Part shown: positions 17,359 through 25,670 of the stretch, in pieces
Numbering within the stretch: the first letter of the stretch is position 1
Layout of the letters: each line of letters opens with the position of its first letter
From: Spirochaetaceae bacterium
Lineage (GTDB): Bacteria > Spirochaetota > Spirochaetia > Treponematales > Treponemataceae
Length of the DNA stretch: 64,000 bases
Reading direction: 5' to 3'
Assembly: GCA_017623685.1 (NCBI GenBank)
Contig: JAGAOP010000042.1
Coordinates: 42,906 to 106,905 of the forward strand
The notes under the pieces: model-generated
Seen by the model: only the letters and a program-made list of their open reading frames with translations
Database searches by the model: none
What the model was told of the DNA's origin: nothing
Translations under genes and position numbers: made by a program

Positions 17359-18922
17359 GGGTTTCTTTCCATTGAGTTAATAAACGCTGTAGCTGTTGCT
17401 TTTTAAATGGTTTAACCAGTGTCATATCAAAACCACTAGCTTCGTATTCCCTGTTAAGTTCTCTATCTGAATTTGCAGAACAAGCAATCATTGAACCAGA
17501 ATAACCATTTTTTCTAATAATAGAAGCAGCTTCTGTACCTAAAATATCAGGCAACTGAATGTCCATAAACACAATTTTTATTTCTGGATGCTCAGCTATT
17601 ACAGTAACAGCTCCACGACCTGTACTTGCAGTAAATACATTATACCCTAAATCAAATAAAAACACACTTAGTATTTTTAAATTTATAGGATGGTCATCTA
17701 CGCAAAGAACATCAATAGTTTCTTGGCAACACAAGACTCCTTCTTTTTGAACAGACAAGACAGATGATTTCTTTTCGGCAGATGAAACTTCTGCGTCAGG
17801 CAAGTCTAAATCCGTTACAAGAGAAGTTTCTAAAAGTTGTCTAAGCAAAGCTATTTTTATAGGCTTATATAAATATCCGTTAAACCAAGAAAGTGCCTTC
17901 ATTTTTGCTTCGCCACCGAATTGTCCTTCTGGAACCATAAGAAATAATTTAGAACCATTAATTCTTTTGTCCCCATTAATTTCCGAAGCTAATCGCCACC
18001 CGTCCATTATGGGTAAAATCATATCAATAAAAACTAAATCAAATTTCTTACCTTCGTTGTAAGCACTTATCATTAACTCTAAGGCTTCTTGCCCTGAATT
18101 AGCACAATAAATCTGGGTAAAACCGAATAATTTTAGATAATTAGTTATCGTTTCTTGAATAATAGAACTATCATCCACAACCAGTATTTTCTTATCCAAA
18201 CTATTTGGCAATGGATCATAAATTAAAGCTGTAGAAACTGGCTTTAAGGGTATTTTAAACCAAAATTCCGTACCGCAACCTTCTCCATCAGCTACACCAA
18301 TAGTTCCACCCATCAAGGATACTAGATTAGAACATATTGCTAGCCCTAAACCAGTTCCTCCCCCTAAAGTATTTTCTGGAGAAGATACTTGGACAAATTC
18401 TTGAAACACACTTCGTTTTTTATTATTAGGAATTCCAATACCCGTATCTATTACTCTAAAAACTAAAAAAGGTTTTTCTGCCACTTCTTCTGTGTGAATA
18501 CGAATAACAATATAACCTTTAGTTGTAAATTTTATAGCATTTTTTACAAGATTCATTAAAAGTTGCAAAAGACGCATTGAATCTGCATATATTTGAACTG
18601 GGACAGAAGGATTAACATCTATAGCTAATTCTAATCCCTTATTATAAGCTTCTATACTGATTATATCAAAGACTTGCTCAACTAAAAGAATTAGATCGCA
18701 GGGTTGTTCTTCTAATCGAAGATTACCCTTTCGGCTTTTTTCGTAATCTAGGATATCATTTACTAGCATATGCAACACATCTGCGCTAAAAATGAGTTGC
18801 CTTACATATTCTTGCTGTTCAGGATCTAAGTTTGTACCTTTAAGCAACTCAGCAGTTCCAATTATCGTCTGAATTGGAGTTCTAACTTCGTGAAGAATAG
18901 GAGCTAATCTAGATATATTCAT
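17342..18922 (-). CDS. Hybrid histidine kinase with two receiver domains, no sensor
   Basis: 526 aa. The protein starts almost on the phospho-accepting His (HEVRTPIQ, His 11), followed by a GHKL ATPase domain (NLVKNAIKFT, DTGIGIPNN, GTGLGLAICSNLV), a receiver at ~245-365 (VVDDSSI, phospho-Asp in FIDMILPIMDG) and a second receiver at ~405-520 (CVDDHPIN, FMDIQLPD, KPFKK). There is no Shine-Dalgarno sequence before the ATG. The gene is in the same frame as the preceding REC-STAS gene and is separated from it by one TAA and two codons. As written it lacks most of the first dimerisation helix, so it may be the second half of a longer kinase. Confidence 0.85.
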   Translation of the reverse strand: MNISRLAPILHEVRTPIQTIIGTAELLKGTNLDPEQQEYVRQLIFSADVLHMLVNDILDYEKSRKGNLRLEEQPCDLILLVEQVFDIISIEAYNKGLELAIDVNPSVPVQIYADSMRLLQLLMNLVKNAIKFTTKGYIVIRIHTEEVAEKPFLVFRVIDTGIGIPNNKKRSVFQEFVQVSSPENTLGGGTGLGLAICSNLVSLMGGTIGVADGEGCGTEFWFKIPLKPVSTALIYDPLPNSLDKKILVVDDSSIIQETITNYLKLFGFTQIYCANSGQEALELMISAYNEGKKFDLVFIDMILPIMDGWRLASEINGDKRINGSKLFLMVPEGQFGGEAKMKALSWFNGYLYKPIKIALLRQLLETSLVTDLDLPDAEVSSAEKKSSVLSVQKEGVLCCQETIDVLCVDDHPINLKILSVFLFDLGYNVFTASTGRGAVTVIAEHPEIKIVFMDIQLPDILGTEAASIIRKNGYSGSMIACSANSDRELNREYEASGFDMTLVKPFKKQQLQRLLTQWKETHENKN

Positions 18923-18928
18923 AGAAAT

Positions 18929-19816
18929 TTAGAAATTTTTTAGATAATCAGATATGACTTGTTTGCGTTCTTCATAATCTTCATTAAAGATTAAATCCAC
19001 AATACAAGGATCTCTCAAGGCTTCAGGTGCTAAAACCTTTTCTGCAATTAATGTTCCTATTTCGTTAGAAGCAGAACTATCAACTAAAGCATTCAAAATA
19101 GTAATCATACTAGTTTCGACTTGAATTCCTGCATATTCAGGATGTCCAGCCACAAGCTCTTTTGTAAATGAATCTAAGGTTAGAATTCTTATATCGCTTG
19201 GTTGTAGATTTGGAGCAGAAACAACACTATTGAGCAACAGTTCTAAGTTGAATCCATCAACAAAACTTAAAGGAAGATCTGACATAAGCAAAACCAATTT
19301 TGGCGTTGTTATGTTGTTTATAGTCATTAAATCATACAAATTATATTTTAACAATGCTGACTTATCTCGATTGAGACCTTGATTAATTTCCACAAAAACC
19401 ACATTTCCATTTATGTGTGTTTCCAAAGTACAAGGTGTTCTATCTAAAGAAAACTGCATTCTAAAAATTTTTGCTATTGTATCAAATAAAGCATCAAAAT
19501 GAACTGGTTTAGTAAAATATCGAGTTACCCCAAGATGCATTAAGTCCATAATCGCATCAGAACTAATTTCTGGACCTGTTATAATCGTGGGAATATTAAC
19601 AGTATTTGGGTTATCATGTTTTTTTTCCATGAATTCAACAACACCTGTAAGATATTTATCAGCATCAATCAATACCATATCAGGAAGAGTAGACAATAAC
19701 TTAGTAAACGCATCTCTACGACCTTGTGCAAAGTCTACGACTACTTTTTCTGTAGTAAGTTTATTTTTCAAAAAATCTCGAAACAAAGGTGGTGCATCAA
19801 TCATCAATATTTTCAT
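18929..19816 (-). CDS. Receiver plus STAS-like domain protein
   Basis: 295 aa. Residues 1-125 are a receiver domain: the acidic site is reduced at the N-terminus (MIDAP), the phospho-Asp is in VLIDAD, and TKPVH holds the conserved Lys. Residues ~130-245 look like a STAS fold (GNVVFVEINQG, KLVLLMSDLPLSFVDGFNLELL, ETSMITILNAL). The final helix (EERKQVISDYLKNF) ends at TAA; nine bases on, in the same frame, begins the hybrid kinase. Together they would read REC-STAS-kinase-REC-REC, about 824 aa. No ribosome site precedes the ATG; a promoter sits 9 nt upstream. Confidence 0.75.
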   Translation of the reverse strand: MKILMIDAPPLFRDFLKNKLTTEKVVVDFAQGRRDAFTKLLSTLPDMVLIDADKYLTGVVEFMEKKHDNPNTVNIPTIITGPEISSDAIMDLMHLGVTRYFTKPVHFDALFDTIAKIFRMQFSLDRTPCTLETHINGNVVFVEINQGLNRDKSALLKYNLYDLMTINNITTPKLVLLMSDLPLSFVDGFNLELLLNSVVSAPNLQPSDIRILTLDSFTKELVAGHPEYAGIQVETSMITILNALVDSSASNEIGTLIAEKVLAPEALRDPCIVDLIFNEDYEERKQVISDYLKNF

Positions 19817-19825
19817 GATATATAC

Positions 19826-19854
19826 ATATTACAAAGAATTTTATATATTTACAA
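19826..19854 (-). promoter_or_regulatory. Promoter close to the REC-STAS start codon
   Basis: TTGTAA (19849-19854), 17-bp spacer, TAATAT (19826-19831), with only 9 nt to the ATG at 19816 and no Shine-Dalgarno. It suggests a leaderless or near-leaderless mRNA. Confidence 0.5.
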
Positions 19855-19893
19855 GTATTATTTTTATTTTGAATAAATTCTTTGGAGGTTTTT

Positions 19894-20496
19894 ATGGAAA
19901 TTATAGTATTTTTAGCAGAAGGATTTGAAGAAATAGAAGCTTTGACGCCAGTTGATTATCTTAGACGAGTTGGAATAAGCGTAAAAACTGCTTCCTGCGG
20001 GAAATCCCTAGAAGTAACAGGTTCCCACGGAATTAGCGTTATGGCTGATACTTTAGCAGAAAATCTACTAGAACCCGTTTTAAAAGGACAAATTACAGTA
20101 GGGGTAATAATCCCTGGGGGAATGCCTGGTGCTAACAATGTTGCAGAATGTTCTGCTGCCATGAAAATATTAAATAACACAATTAATTCTAAAGGTTTAG
20201 TGGCAGCTATATGTGCAGCACCTGTAGTTACATTGGCAAAAACAGGTTTTTTACAAAATAAAAGATTTACTTGTTACCCTGGCATGGAATTACAAATGGA
20301 AAAATGGTGTGGTAATGATTGGCAGCAACTTACAAAAGATGCAAAATATACAGGAAACCGAGTAGAAATAGATGGGCATTTAGTTACGGCAGCAGGTCCT
20401 GGCACAGCAGAGGAATTTGCAATTACCTTGGTTGATATATTAGTCGGCAAAGAAGCTACAAAAAAACTTATTTCCGGTAGCCTTTTACGAAATTGA
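19894..20496 (+). CDS. DJ-1/PfpI-family protein
   Basis: 200 aa, class I glutamine-amidotransferase-like fold of the DJ-1/ThiJ/PfpI group. Visible are FLAEGFEEIEALTPVDYLRR with the conserved Glu, IPGGMPGANN and the nucleophile elbow VAAICAAPV with its Cys, plus GHLVTAAGPGTAEEFA. Close relatives act in stress protection (deglycase or chaperone claims are debated). The start is ATG 19894 behind GGAGG; the in-frame TTG at 19882 is part of the ribosome site region. It diverges from the REC-STAS gene. Confidence 0.9.
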   Translation: MEIIVFLAEGFEEIEALTPVDYLRRVGISVKTASCGKSLEVTGSHGISVMADTLAENLLEPVLKGQITVGVIIPGGMPGANNVAECSAAMKILNNTINSKGLVAAICAAPVVTLAKTGFLQNKRFTCYPGMELQMEKWCGNDWQQLTKDAKYTGNRVEIDGHLVTAAGPGTAEEFAITLVDILVGKEATKKLISGSLLRN

Positions 20497-20577
20497 AAGA
20501 AATTAGAGAATTAACACAAAAGATTGCTTTAAAATATACATTTCCAAGGCAACCATTTTATAAAAAAATATTAGAGC

Positions 20578-20610
20578 AAAAAAAAAGACTGTCTAAAACA
20601 GACAGTCTTT
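20578..20610 (-). terminator. Rho-independent terminator after tRNA-Phe
   Basis: Perfect 11-bp stem AAAGACTGTCT/AGACAGTCTTT with a 5-nt loop, then a long U-tract on the minus strand (A9 at 20578-20586 on plus). It begins at the discriminator base of the tRNA. Confidence 0.9.
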
Positions 20611-20682
20611 GCCGCCGGTAGGAATCGAACCAACGACACAAGGATTTTCAGTCCTTTGCTCTACCGACTGAGCTACAGCGGC
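20610..20682 (-). tRNA. tRNA-Phe (anticodon GAA)
   Basis: 73-nt cloverleaf without an encoded CCA. Acceptor GCCGCTG pairs with CGGCGGC (one G-U), D stem GCTC/GAGC, anticodon stem AAGGA/TCCTT with loop CTGAAAA giving GAA, and T loop TTCGATT. The T stem GTTGG/CCTAC contains a U-U mismatch at its third pair (51-63). A promoter lies just upstream and a terminator begins at its 3' end, so it is a single-gene transcript needing CCA addition. Confidence 0.95.
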
Positions 20683-20693
20683 ATGATGATAGA

Positions 20694-20722
20694 ATATTAT
20701 AATTTATCAAAAAAAAAGTCAA
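20694..20722 (-). promoter_or_regulatory. tRNA-Phe promoter
   Basis: TTGACT (20717-20722) with either TAATAT at 17-bp spacing (20694-20699) or perfect TATAAT at 15-bp spacing (20696-20701). Confidence 0.7.
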
Positions 20723-20753
20723 TACTTATGTAAGAAAAAAAAATCTGAAAAAC

Positions 20754-20782
20754 TTGTATTTTGAAGTAAAATGTGTTATATA
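20754..20782 (+). promoter_or_regulatory. Promoter of the envelope protein gene at 20818
   Basis: TTGTAT (20754-20759), 17-bp spacer, TATATA (20777-20782), 35 bp before the ATG. Confidence 0.65.
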
Positions 20783-20817
20783 TATTTACGTAAGAATTTT
20801 CTTTCAGGAGGTATTTT

Positions 20818-21780
20818 ATGAAAAGAATTCTTTTTTGCTTAATACTACTTACAACAATTTTAGTTCCAGTTATTTCTCAATCTACAGAACCCGATATTTC
20901 TAAAGTTTCAGACGGGTTAAACACATTTTCTCTAGAGCTAATTAATGTAGTTCCAAATCTTGCTGTTCAGCAAGGGGTATGGGCTGATGCATACATCGGC
21001 AAATTAATTCCTAGCGTACCACCTCATTTAGGAGGAGGATTAACCCTTGGAATTGCACAACTTAACTCAGATGGATTGAATAATTCTATTGATGAGTTAA
21101 ACAAATTAGCTGGAAAAGTTTCTAGTTTAAGTGGAACAGAAAAAGGTAAAGAGATTCCTTCTTTGCCAGAAAATCTCGTTTTGCCAACAATTACTGCCGA
21201 TTTGCGTATCGGTGGAATTTTCTTACCATTTGACCTTGGCGTTAGCATAATGAAAATTCCTACAGTTTCCATTAATGCAATGGGTGCTGGAACTCAAATA
21301 GATTTCTTTACAGTTGGAACTTCTTTGCGTGTACCACTCTACGAAGGAAACATTATTTTACCCAAAATATCTTTAGGGGCAGGTTTTATGTATAGCAAAG
21401 GTTCTATCGGTGCTTATATCGATGATGACAAAGCCTTCGTTTCTACAGATTTTGATACAAAAACAATGTTCTTAGAAGCACAAGTTTCAAAAAAATTGTT
21501 AATTTTCACCCCATTTATCGGAGCTAGAGGTATTCTTTCTGAATCAACAAATAATTGGGCATGGAAATACAATATTTCCTTCGCAGGTTATACTGTAGGT
21601 ACAGAAGAATCTGGTTCTGTTTCCCGTTCTCTCTCTGATAGTTTTAAAGATAACTTCCAATATCAAGTATACGGTGGTTTATCTATAGACATTCTTATTG
21701 TACAAACCACTGTGTCTGCATCCTACGACTTTAAAAACAACATCTGGGGAGGAAATTTAAGCCTTAGAGTAAAACTCTAA
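20818..21780 (+). CDS. Putative outer-membrane or periplasmic beta-strand protein
   Basis: 320 aa with a clear signal peptide (MKRILFCLILL..., cleavage after VISQS). The mature protein alternates Gly-rich and amphipathic strands typical of a small beta-barrel (for example LRIGGIFLPFDLGVSIM, PKISLGAGFMYSKG, YQVYGGLSIDILIVQTTVSAS), and the last strand ends LSLRVKL. I do not recognise a named family. It has its own promoter, a strong AGGAGG ribosome site and a terminator, so it is a well-expressed single gene. A soluble periplasmic protein cannot be excluded. Confidence 0.7.
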   Translation: MKRILFCLILLTTILVPVISQSTEPDISKVSDGLNTFSLELINVVPNLAVQQGVWADAYIGKLIPSVPPHLGGGLTLGIAQLNSDGLNNSIDELNKLAGKVSSLSGTEKGKEIPSLPENLVLPTITADLRIGGIFLPFDLGVSIMKIPTVSINAMGAGTQIDFFTVGTSLRVPLYEGNIILPKISLGAGFMYSKGSIGAYIDDDKAFVSTDFDTKTMFLEAQVSKKLLIFTPFIGARGILSESTNNWAWKYNISFAGYTVGTEESGSVSRSLSDSFKDNFQYQVYGGLSIDILIVQTTVSASYDFKNNIWGGNLSLRVKL

Positions 21781-21794
21781 AATTAAATTTGAAT

Positions 21795-21837
21795 AAAAAA
21801 AAAGCTACTTAAAACTATGTTTTAAGTAGTTTTTTTT
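21795..21837. terminator. Bidirectional terminator
   Basis: Hairpin CTACTTAAAAC/GTTTTAAGTAG (21805-21829) flanked by A9 and T8. It ends the envelope gene on plus and the motility cluster on minus. Confidence 0.92.
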
Positions 21838-21846
21838 GAGAATATA

Positions 21847-22503
21847 TTACAAACTGAAAATATCAATTATGAGTTGGACTTCTGTAATTGAAACATCTAA
21901 AGTTTTAGCAATTTCTTCAGGAAGCAAACCTTCTTCAAAAAGTTCCAAAACCCTTGTCCTTAAATTCTTTTTAATTTTAATTTGCTCACTGGCAACTGTA
22001 ATTGTAGGCATACTTTGTTCTGATGAACTTTCTACTTTTTGTTCTTGAAGTTTTTTTTCGTTCATAGAAATAGCTTCTTTTGAAACTTCCACTTGATCTT
22101 GAACTTCATTTTGAATGTCTTCAGTAAATAGAGTATAATTTTTTAAATTAGCATCCTCAATCTTTTTTACTGTATTCCGTTGAACTGTCTTTTTTTCGGC
22201 ACTATTATTTATTGTTTGAATTATACCTTGACTTCTAGCCATAGTTGATAAATCTTTGGTTGCAAGTTCTGTGTAACGTTTAGCATCATTTAACAACCGA
22301 ATTAAGCCTTCTTTTGTCCCTTTTACCATAGTTACACAGTTATCTGTTTCGTGATGAAGAGACAAAATCATCTTTTCTATTTCTTTTTCAATTTCTGACA
22401 AAATTCTATCTGGGGAAAAGCGTTTTTTTTGCCGTACAAAAAAAATAATCCATAGAACAATATTTACAAAAACAATAATACTACAAAAAATCAAGCTTGT
22501 CAT
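21847..22503 (-). CDS. SwrB-like motility protein (DUF6115-like)
   Basis: 218 aa. N-terminal transmembrane helix (about 2-20), a charged helical/coiled-coil middle, a variable Gln/Ser-rich linker, and a C-terminal ~37-residue helix-turn-helix-like motif (RTRVLELFEEGLLPEEIAKTL, then EVQLIID). This order matches SwrB/YlxL of Firmicutes, encoded next to sigD, which promotes assembly of the flagellar export apparatus. Here too it follows a sigma-28 gene. Start ATG 22503 has AGGA upstream; the in-frame TTG at 22524 is rejected. Family match is by eye, so moderate. The same C-terminal motif ends the giant coiled-coil protein at 57341. Confidence 0.6.
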   Translation of the reverse strand: MTSLIFCSIIVFVNIVLWIIFFVRQKKRFSPDRILSEIEKEIEKMILSLHHETDNCVTMVKGTKEGLIRLLNDAKRYTELATKDLSTMARSQGIIQTINNSAEKKTVQRNTVKKIEDANLKNYTLFTEDIQNEVQDQVEVSKEAISMNEKKLQEQKVESSSEQSMPTITVASEQIKIKKNLRTRVLELFEEGLLPEEIAKTLDVSITEVQLIIDIFSL

Positions 22504-22507
22504 TTTA

Positions 22508-22840
22508 TTATCCTGAAATATCAATATATTTCCCTAAATTTGGATCTTTGAAAGCAACCTGAACAGGTTCTTCTTGATCAGAGGATTCTTTTTCTTGTTT
22601 ACCTTTTGAAGAATTATTGTTTTGATCAAAGGATTTTTTTCTATCTTTGACAGCTTCTATATTATTTTTATCATTTTGCAACTTTTGCACAGCTGTTTTT
22701 TCTTCTGCCATTTGACGTGCTTTTACGTCTTGTTGAATAGCATTATTTAAATGAACACCTTGTTGCTGATGGGCCACTGTTTTTGACACATTTTCCAACT
22801 GAGAATAAAGGGTTTGCAAATCGATAGGTTGAATAGCCAT
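22508..22840 (-). CDS. Small protein of the motility cluster, unknown function
   Basis: 110 aa, no signal or membrane segment. Residues 1-60 form a Gln-rich amphipathic helix (VSKTVAHQQQGVHLN...), followed by a strongly charged Lys/Glu/Asn/Ser tail that looks disordered, with a conserved-looking end (PNLGKYIDISG). The stop is 4 nt before the SwrB-like start, and it follows FapA, so it belongs to the flagellar operon. The family is unknown to me; an export chaperone or adaptor would fit the size and charge but this is a guess. Confidence 0.65.
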   Translation of the reverse strand: MAIQPIDLQTLYSQLENVSKTVAHQQQGVHLNNAIQQDVKARQMAEEKTAVQKLQNDKNNIEAVKDRKKSFDQNNNSSKGKQEKESSDQEEPVQVAFKDPNLGKYIDISG

Positions 22841-22888
22841 ATAACACCTACTTTAATAATAATTAAAACCACAACCCTTTGCAACGGA

Positions 22889-24859
22889 TTATGCCATTCC
22901 TTCAAACACCTTTTTGGTAATACTTTCATCTGGAGCTTCGTATTTCCCTCGACGAACAAATCCATTTTCATAAAAGAAGGTAACGCTTTTTACATCAGCT
23001 CGCACTTCATCTTTAACATCACGTACAAATATTTTAACCCCAGCATAAACTGTACCAGAAACTGAAACTTTACCAATAGCTTTAAGTTCATGCAAACGTT
23101 CTTGAATTTCTTGCAATTCAGTTTCTGTTGTTGCCATTTCTGTATTTATTTCTTCTCGTCTAGATAACAAAGAAGATAAATTTTCTTCTTTATCAGCAGA
23201 CAAAGAACGCCTAACCTTCTTCATATTATCCAAAGTTTGAATATTCAAATTAACTTCTTCAAGCTCTTTTGCCAAAGCTTCTTTTGAGTCAACCAAAACA
23301 ACCATTCGCTGTTTTAGCTGTGGGTCAAAACCTACTTCCAAAATAGTTTCTCTACCACCACCACTACTACCAACACTTTTTGCACTGATTTCTTCTGTTG
23401 CAAACAAATGACCACCAATAATCGAAGCACGTTTCCCTTGCAACATGATACGTTTTTTGGCAGTTACATTAGAATTCATAATTCCATCTGCAACAATTAC
23501 ATATTCTTCTACTGTAACAGAGGTGTTTTGAATAAACTTCGCCCACAAAGAGCCACCTGCTAAAACGACACCTTCATCATGCCCCATAATCCCACCGGAA
23601 ACAACAATGTTACCATCTGCAATAATAGAACACCGTCCAATAGTACCATGAACTTCAATATTTCCAGAGGCTTTTATATTAAAGCCATCTTCTACGCTAC
23701 CTTTAACAATAACTGTACCCAAAAAGGTAATATTTCCTGTCTTAATTGAAACGTCACCTTCTATTTCCATTACAGGCTCAACATTAATTTTATCACCAAC
23801 TAACAGAACCTGACCATTCATTGCGGCAAGAATTGTTCGACCATCGGAATCCATAACAACATTCTTTCCAAGTGGAAGATTGATATCCTTTCCATTTTTT
23901 GCTTCCAAATAGCGCCCAAACAGTGTTTTACCACCCTTTCCTCGTTCTGCTGGCATTTTTTGAGCTAATGGCTGACCTTCAACAACATTTTGAATACGGT
24001 TCAACTCTTTAAAGTTCACCTGTCCAGAAGCAGATTCCTGCATTCTTAATTTAGACTTATCAGTTTCAAAATTATAGGCGATATAAGCATCTCTACCATC
24101 AACAGGCTTTATTGCTTCTGCCACAATGCTAGGAATACCATAAACTGGATGGTCAACAAAGTTTTCTATCTTTTGATTGTCAATTCCAGCTACAACACCC
24201 TGAGTTTCTAAGGCGCGAACTATAGCTTCGGCAGAAATTTCTGCTCCACCGACAGCTGGAGCTGTGGCAGTAATTGTAGCTTGCATTTCGTCATGAGAAA
24301 TATCAATTACAAATGTTGCATCTGCTGCAGGAGTATGCTGGAATGTGCCAACGGCTTCGTAAACACCACCAGTTCCATTTTGAATATATTTTTTTATCTT
24401 GGTATCGTCGGTGGAAAGTGTATCCGATCGATGAAGTTTACCAATTATTTCTTGGAATGAAACAGCTTTTCCTGCTCCAATAGGTAAAGTAACTTTAAGC
24501 AATATATCTGAACCAAAATAACGAATAAGAAATTCCCCATCTTTGTCTGCTGGCTCCAAGGAATCTGCTCCGTCTTCCATAAACATGGAATCCCCTGAAA
24601 CAGATTTCCGAGTTTTTTTTGACTTTTCTTTATTTTCGTATACACGGATTAACCAAGGTTGCTTTGCGATACCAAACATTCCTGCAAAGCCCTTTTCTAA
24701 TACTTCATATTCAAGATGTGCGATTTTCGTACCTAACTGAACAGCTGCATCTGCAAGAGCTTCCTCTAGGGTATCAGCACGAACTTCAATAAATTGCAAT
24801 GCCTTGTCAATTTGAAGTTGACTTTCTAAATCGCTACGAATCTTGTCCAGTCTGACCAT
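22889..24859 (-). CDS. fapA: Flagellar assembly protein A (FapA, DUF342)
   Basis: 656 aa. The N-terminus is a Jag-N-like domain (VRADTLEEALADAAVQLG, KGFAGMFGIAK, about residues 25-75). A central DUF342/FapA domain follows with the long right-handed beta-helix repeats (GDVSIKTGNITFLGTVIVKG-like turns, about 360-500), then a coiled coil (about 520-600) and a small C-terminal beta domain. FapA proteins influence flagellar assembly or placement and belong to the polymerising-scaffold type. It starts 5 nt after the sigma-28 stop and ends about 50 nt before the small protein. Confidence 0.88.
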   Translation of the reverse strand: MVRLDKIRSDLESQLQIDKALQFIEVRADTLEEALADAAVQLGTKIAHLEYEVLEKGFAGMFGIAKQPWLIRVYENKEKSKKTRKSVSGDSMFMEDGADSLEPADKDGEFLIRYFGSDILLKVTLPIGAGKAVSFQEIIGKLHRSDTLSTDDTKIKKYIQNGTGGVYEAVGTFQHTPAADATFVIDISHDEMQATITATAPAVGGAEISAEAIVRALETQGVVAGIDNQKIENFVDHPVYGIPSIVAEAIKPVDGRDAYIAYNFETDKSKLRMQESASGQVNFKELNRIQNVVEGQPLAQKMPAERGKGGKTLFGRYLEAKNGKDINLPLGKNVVMDSDGRTILAAMNGQVLLVGDKINVEPVMEIEGDVSIKTGNITFLGTVIVKGSVEDGFNIKASGNIEVHGTIGRCSIIADGNIVVSGGIMGHDEGVVLAGGSLWAKFIQNTSVTVEEYVIVADGIMNSNVTAKKRIMLQGKRASIIGGHLFATEEISAKSVGSSGGGRETILEVGFDPQLKQRMVVLVDSKEALAKELEEVNLNIQTLDNMKKVRRSLSADKEENLSSLLSRREEINTEMATTETELQEIQERLHELKAIGKVSVSGTVYAGVKIFVRDVKDEVRADVKSVTFFYENGFVRRGKYEAPDESITKKVFEGMA

Positions 24860-24864
24860 ATTGC

Positions 24865-25653
24865 CTACATAATTCCTTTTCGAATGTTTGTAAGTTTAGC
24901 TCTTAATCTCATATTTGCCTTTGTATGCAACTGAGAGATACGAGATTCACTTACATTCAAAACTTGTCCAATTTCCTTAAAAGTTAAATCTTCGTGGTAA
25001 TACAAAACCAATACCATTTTTTCTTTTTTAGGTAATTCTTTTATGGACTCAATTATTATTCGGCGAATTTCTTCTCTTTCTACAATAACATCTGGATTAA
25101 AACTTGAAGGAGATTCAATACTATCTCCTATGGAAACTCTATCTGAATCGTCACTAGAATACCACACATCGTCCAAAGACAAAACACTTGTCCCTGAAAC
25201 TCGCATCACAGTTTGCTGAAACTCCTCTTCGCTAATTCCCATGGAACTGGCTACTTCAGCATCAGAAGCAGGTCTACCAAGTCTTGATTCAACTTCTACA
25301 ATAGCATCTTCTATTTCACGGGCTTTTTGGCGTACAGATCGAGGAACCCAGTCTAAAACCCTTAATTCGTCAATAATAGAACCACGAATTCGGGTAACTG
25401 CATAGGTTTTAAATTTTACATTTTTATCTGGGTCGTATTTATTTATAGCATCCAATAAACCAAATTGACCAAAGCCAACTAAGTCGTCAAATTCCACACT
25501 ACCTGGCATACCAGGGGCAACCCTACCTGCCACATATTTAACCAAAGGCATATATTTTCTAATAAACGCGTCTCTTAATTCAGGAGAACGTGTTTTTTTA
25601 AACTCTATCCAGAGTTCTTCTTCTGTTTTTTCGTCAAAAATTGAATCAGCCAT
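24865..25653 (-). CDS. fliA: Flagellar sigma factor (sigma-28, FliA/WhiG)
   Basis: 262 aa. Region 2 is FDDLVGFGQFGLLDAINKYDP and FKTYAVTRIRGSIIDELR, then DWVPRSVRQKAREIE; region 3 follows, and region 4 has the helix-turn-helix LTFKEIGQVLNVSESRISQLH. The length and the DWVPRSVR motif are typical of FliA/SigD/WhiG, which transcribe late flagellar and chemotaxis genes. Annotated as whiG in treponemes. Encoded between a membrane protein and FapA. No sigma-28 promoter was recognised inside the window. Confidence 0.95.
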   Translation of the reverse strand: MADSIFDEKTEEELWIEFKKTRSPELRDAFIRKYMPLVKYVAGRVAPGMPGSVEFDDLVGFGQFGLLDAINKYDPDKNVKFKTYAVTRIRGSIIDELRVLDWVPRSVRQKAREIEDAIVEVESRLGRPASDAEVASSMGISEEEFQQTVMRVSGTSVLSLDDVWYSSDDSDRVSIGDSIESPSSFNPDVIVEREEIRRIIIESIKELPKKEKMVLVLYYHEDLTFKEIGQVLNVSESRISQLHTKANMRLRAKLTNIRKGIM

Positions 25654-25670
25654 ATCCCAACACCCTTATT

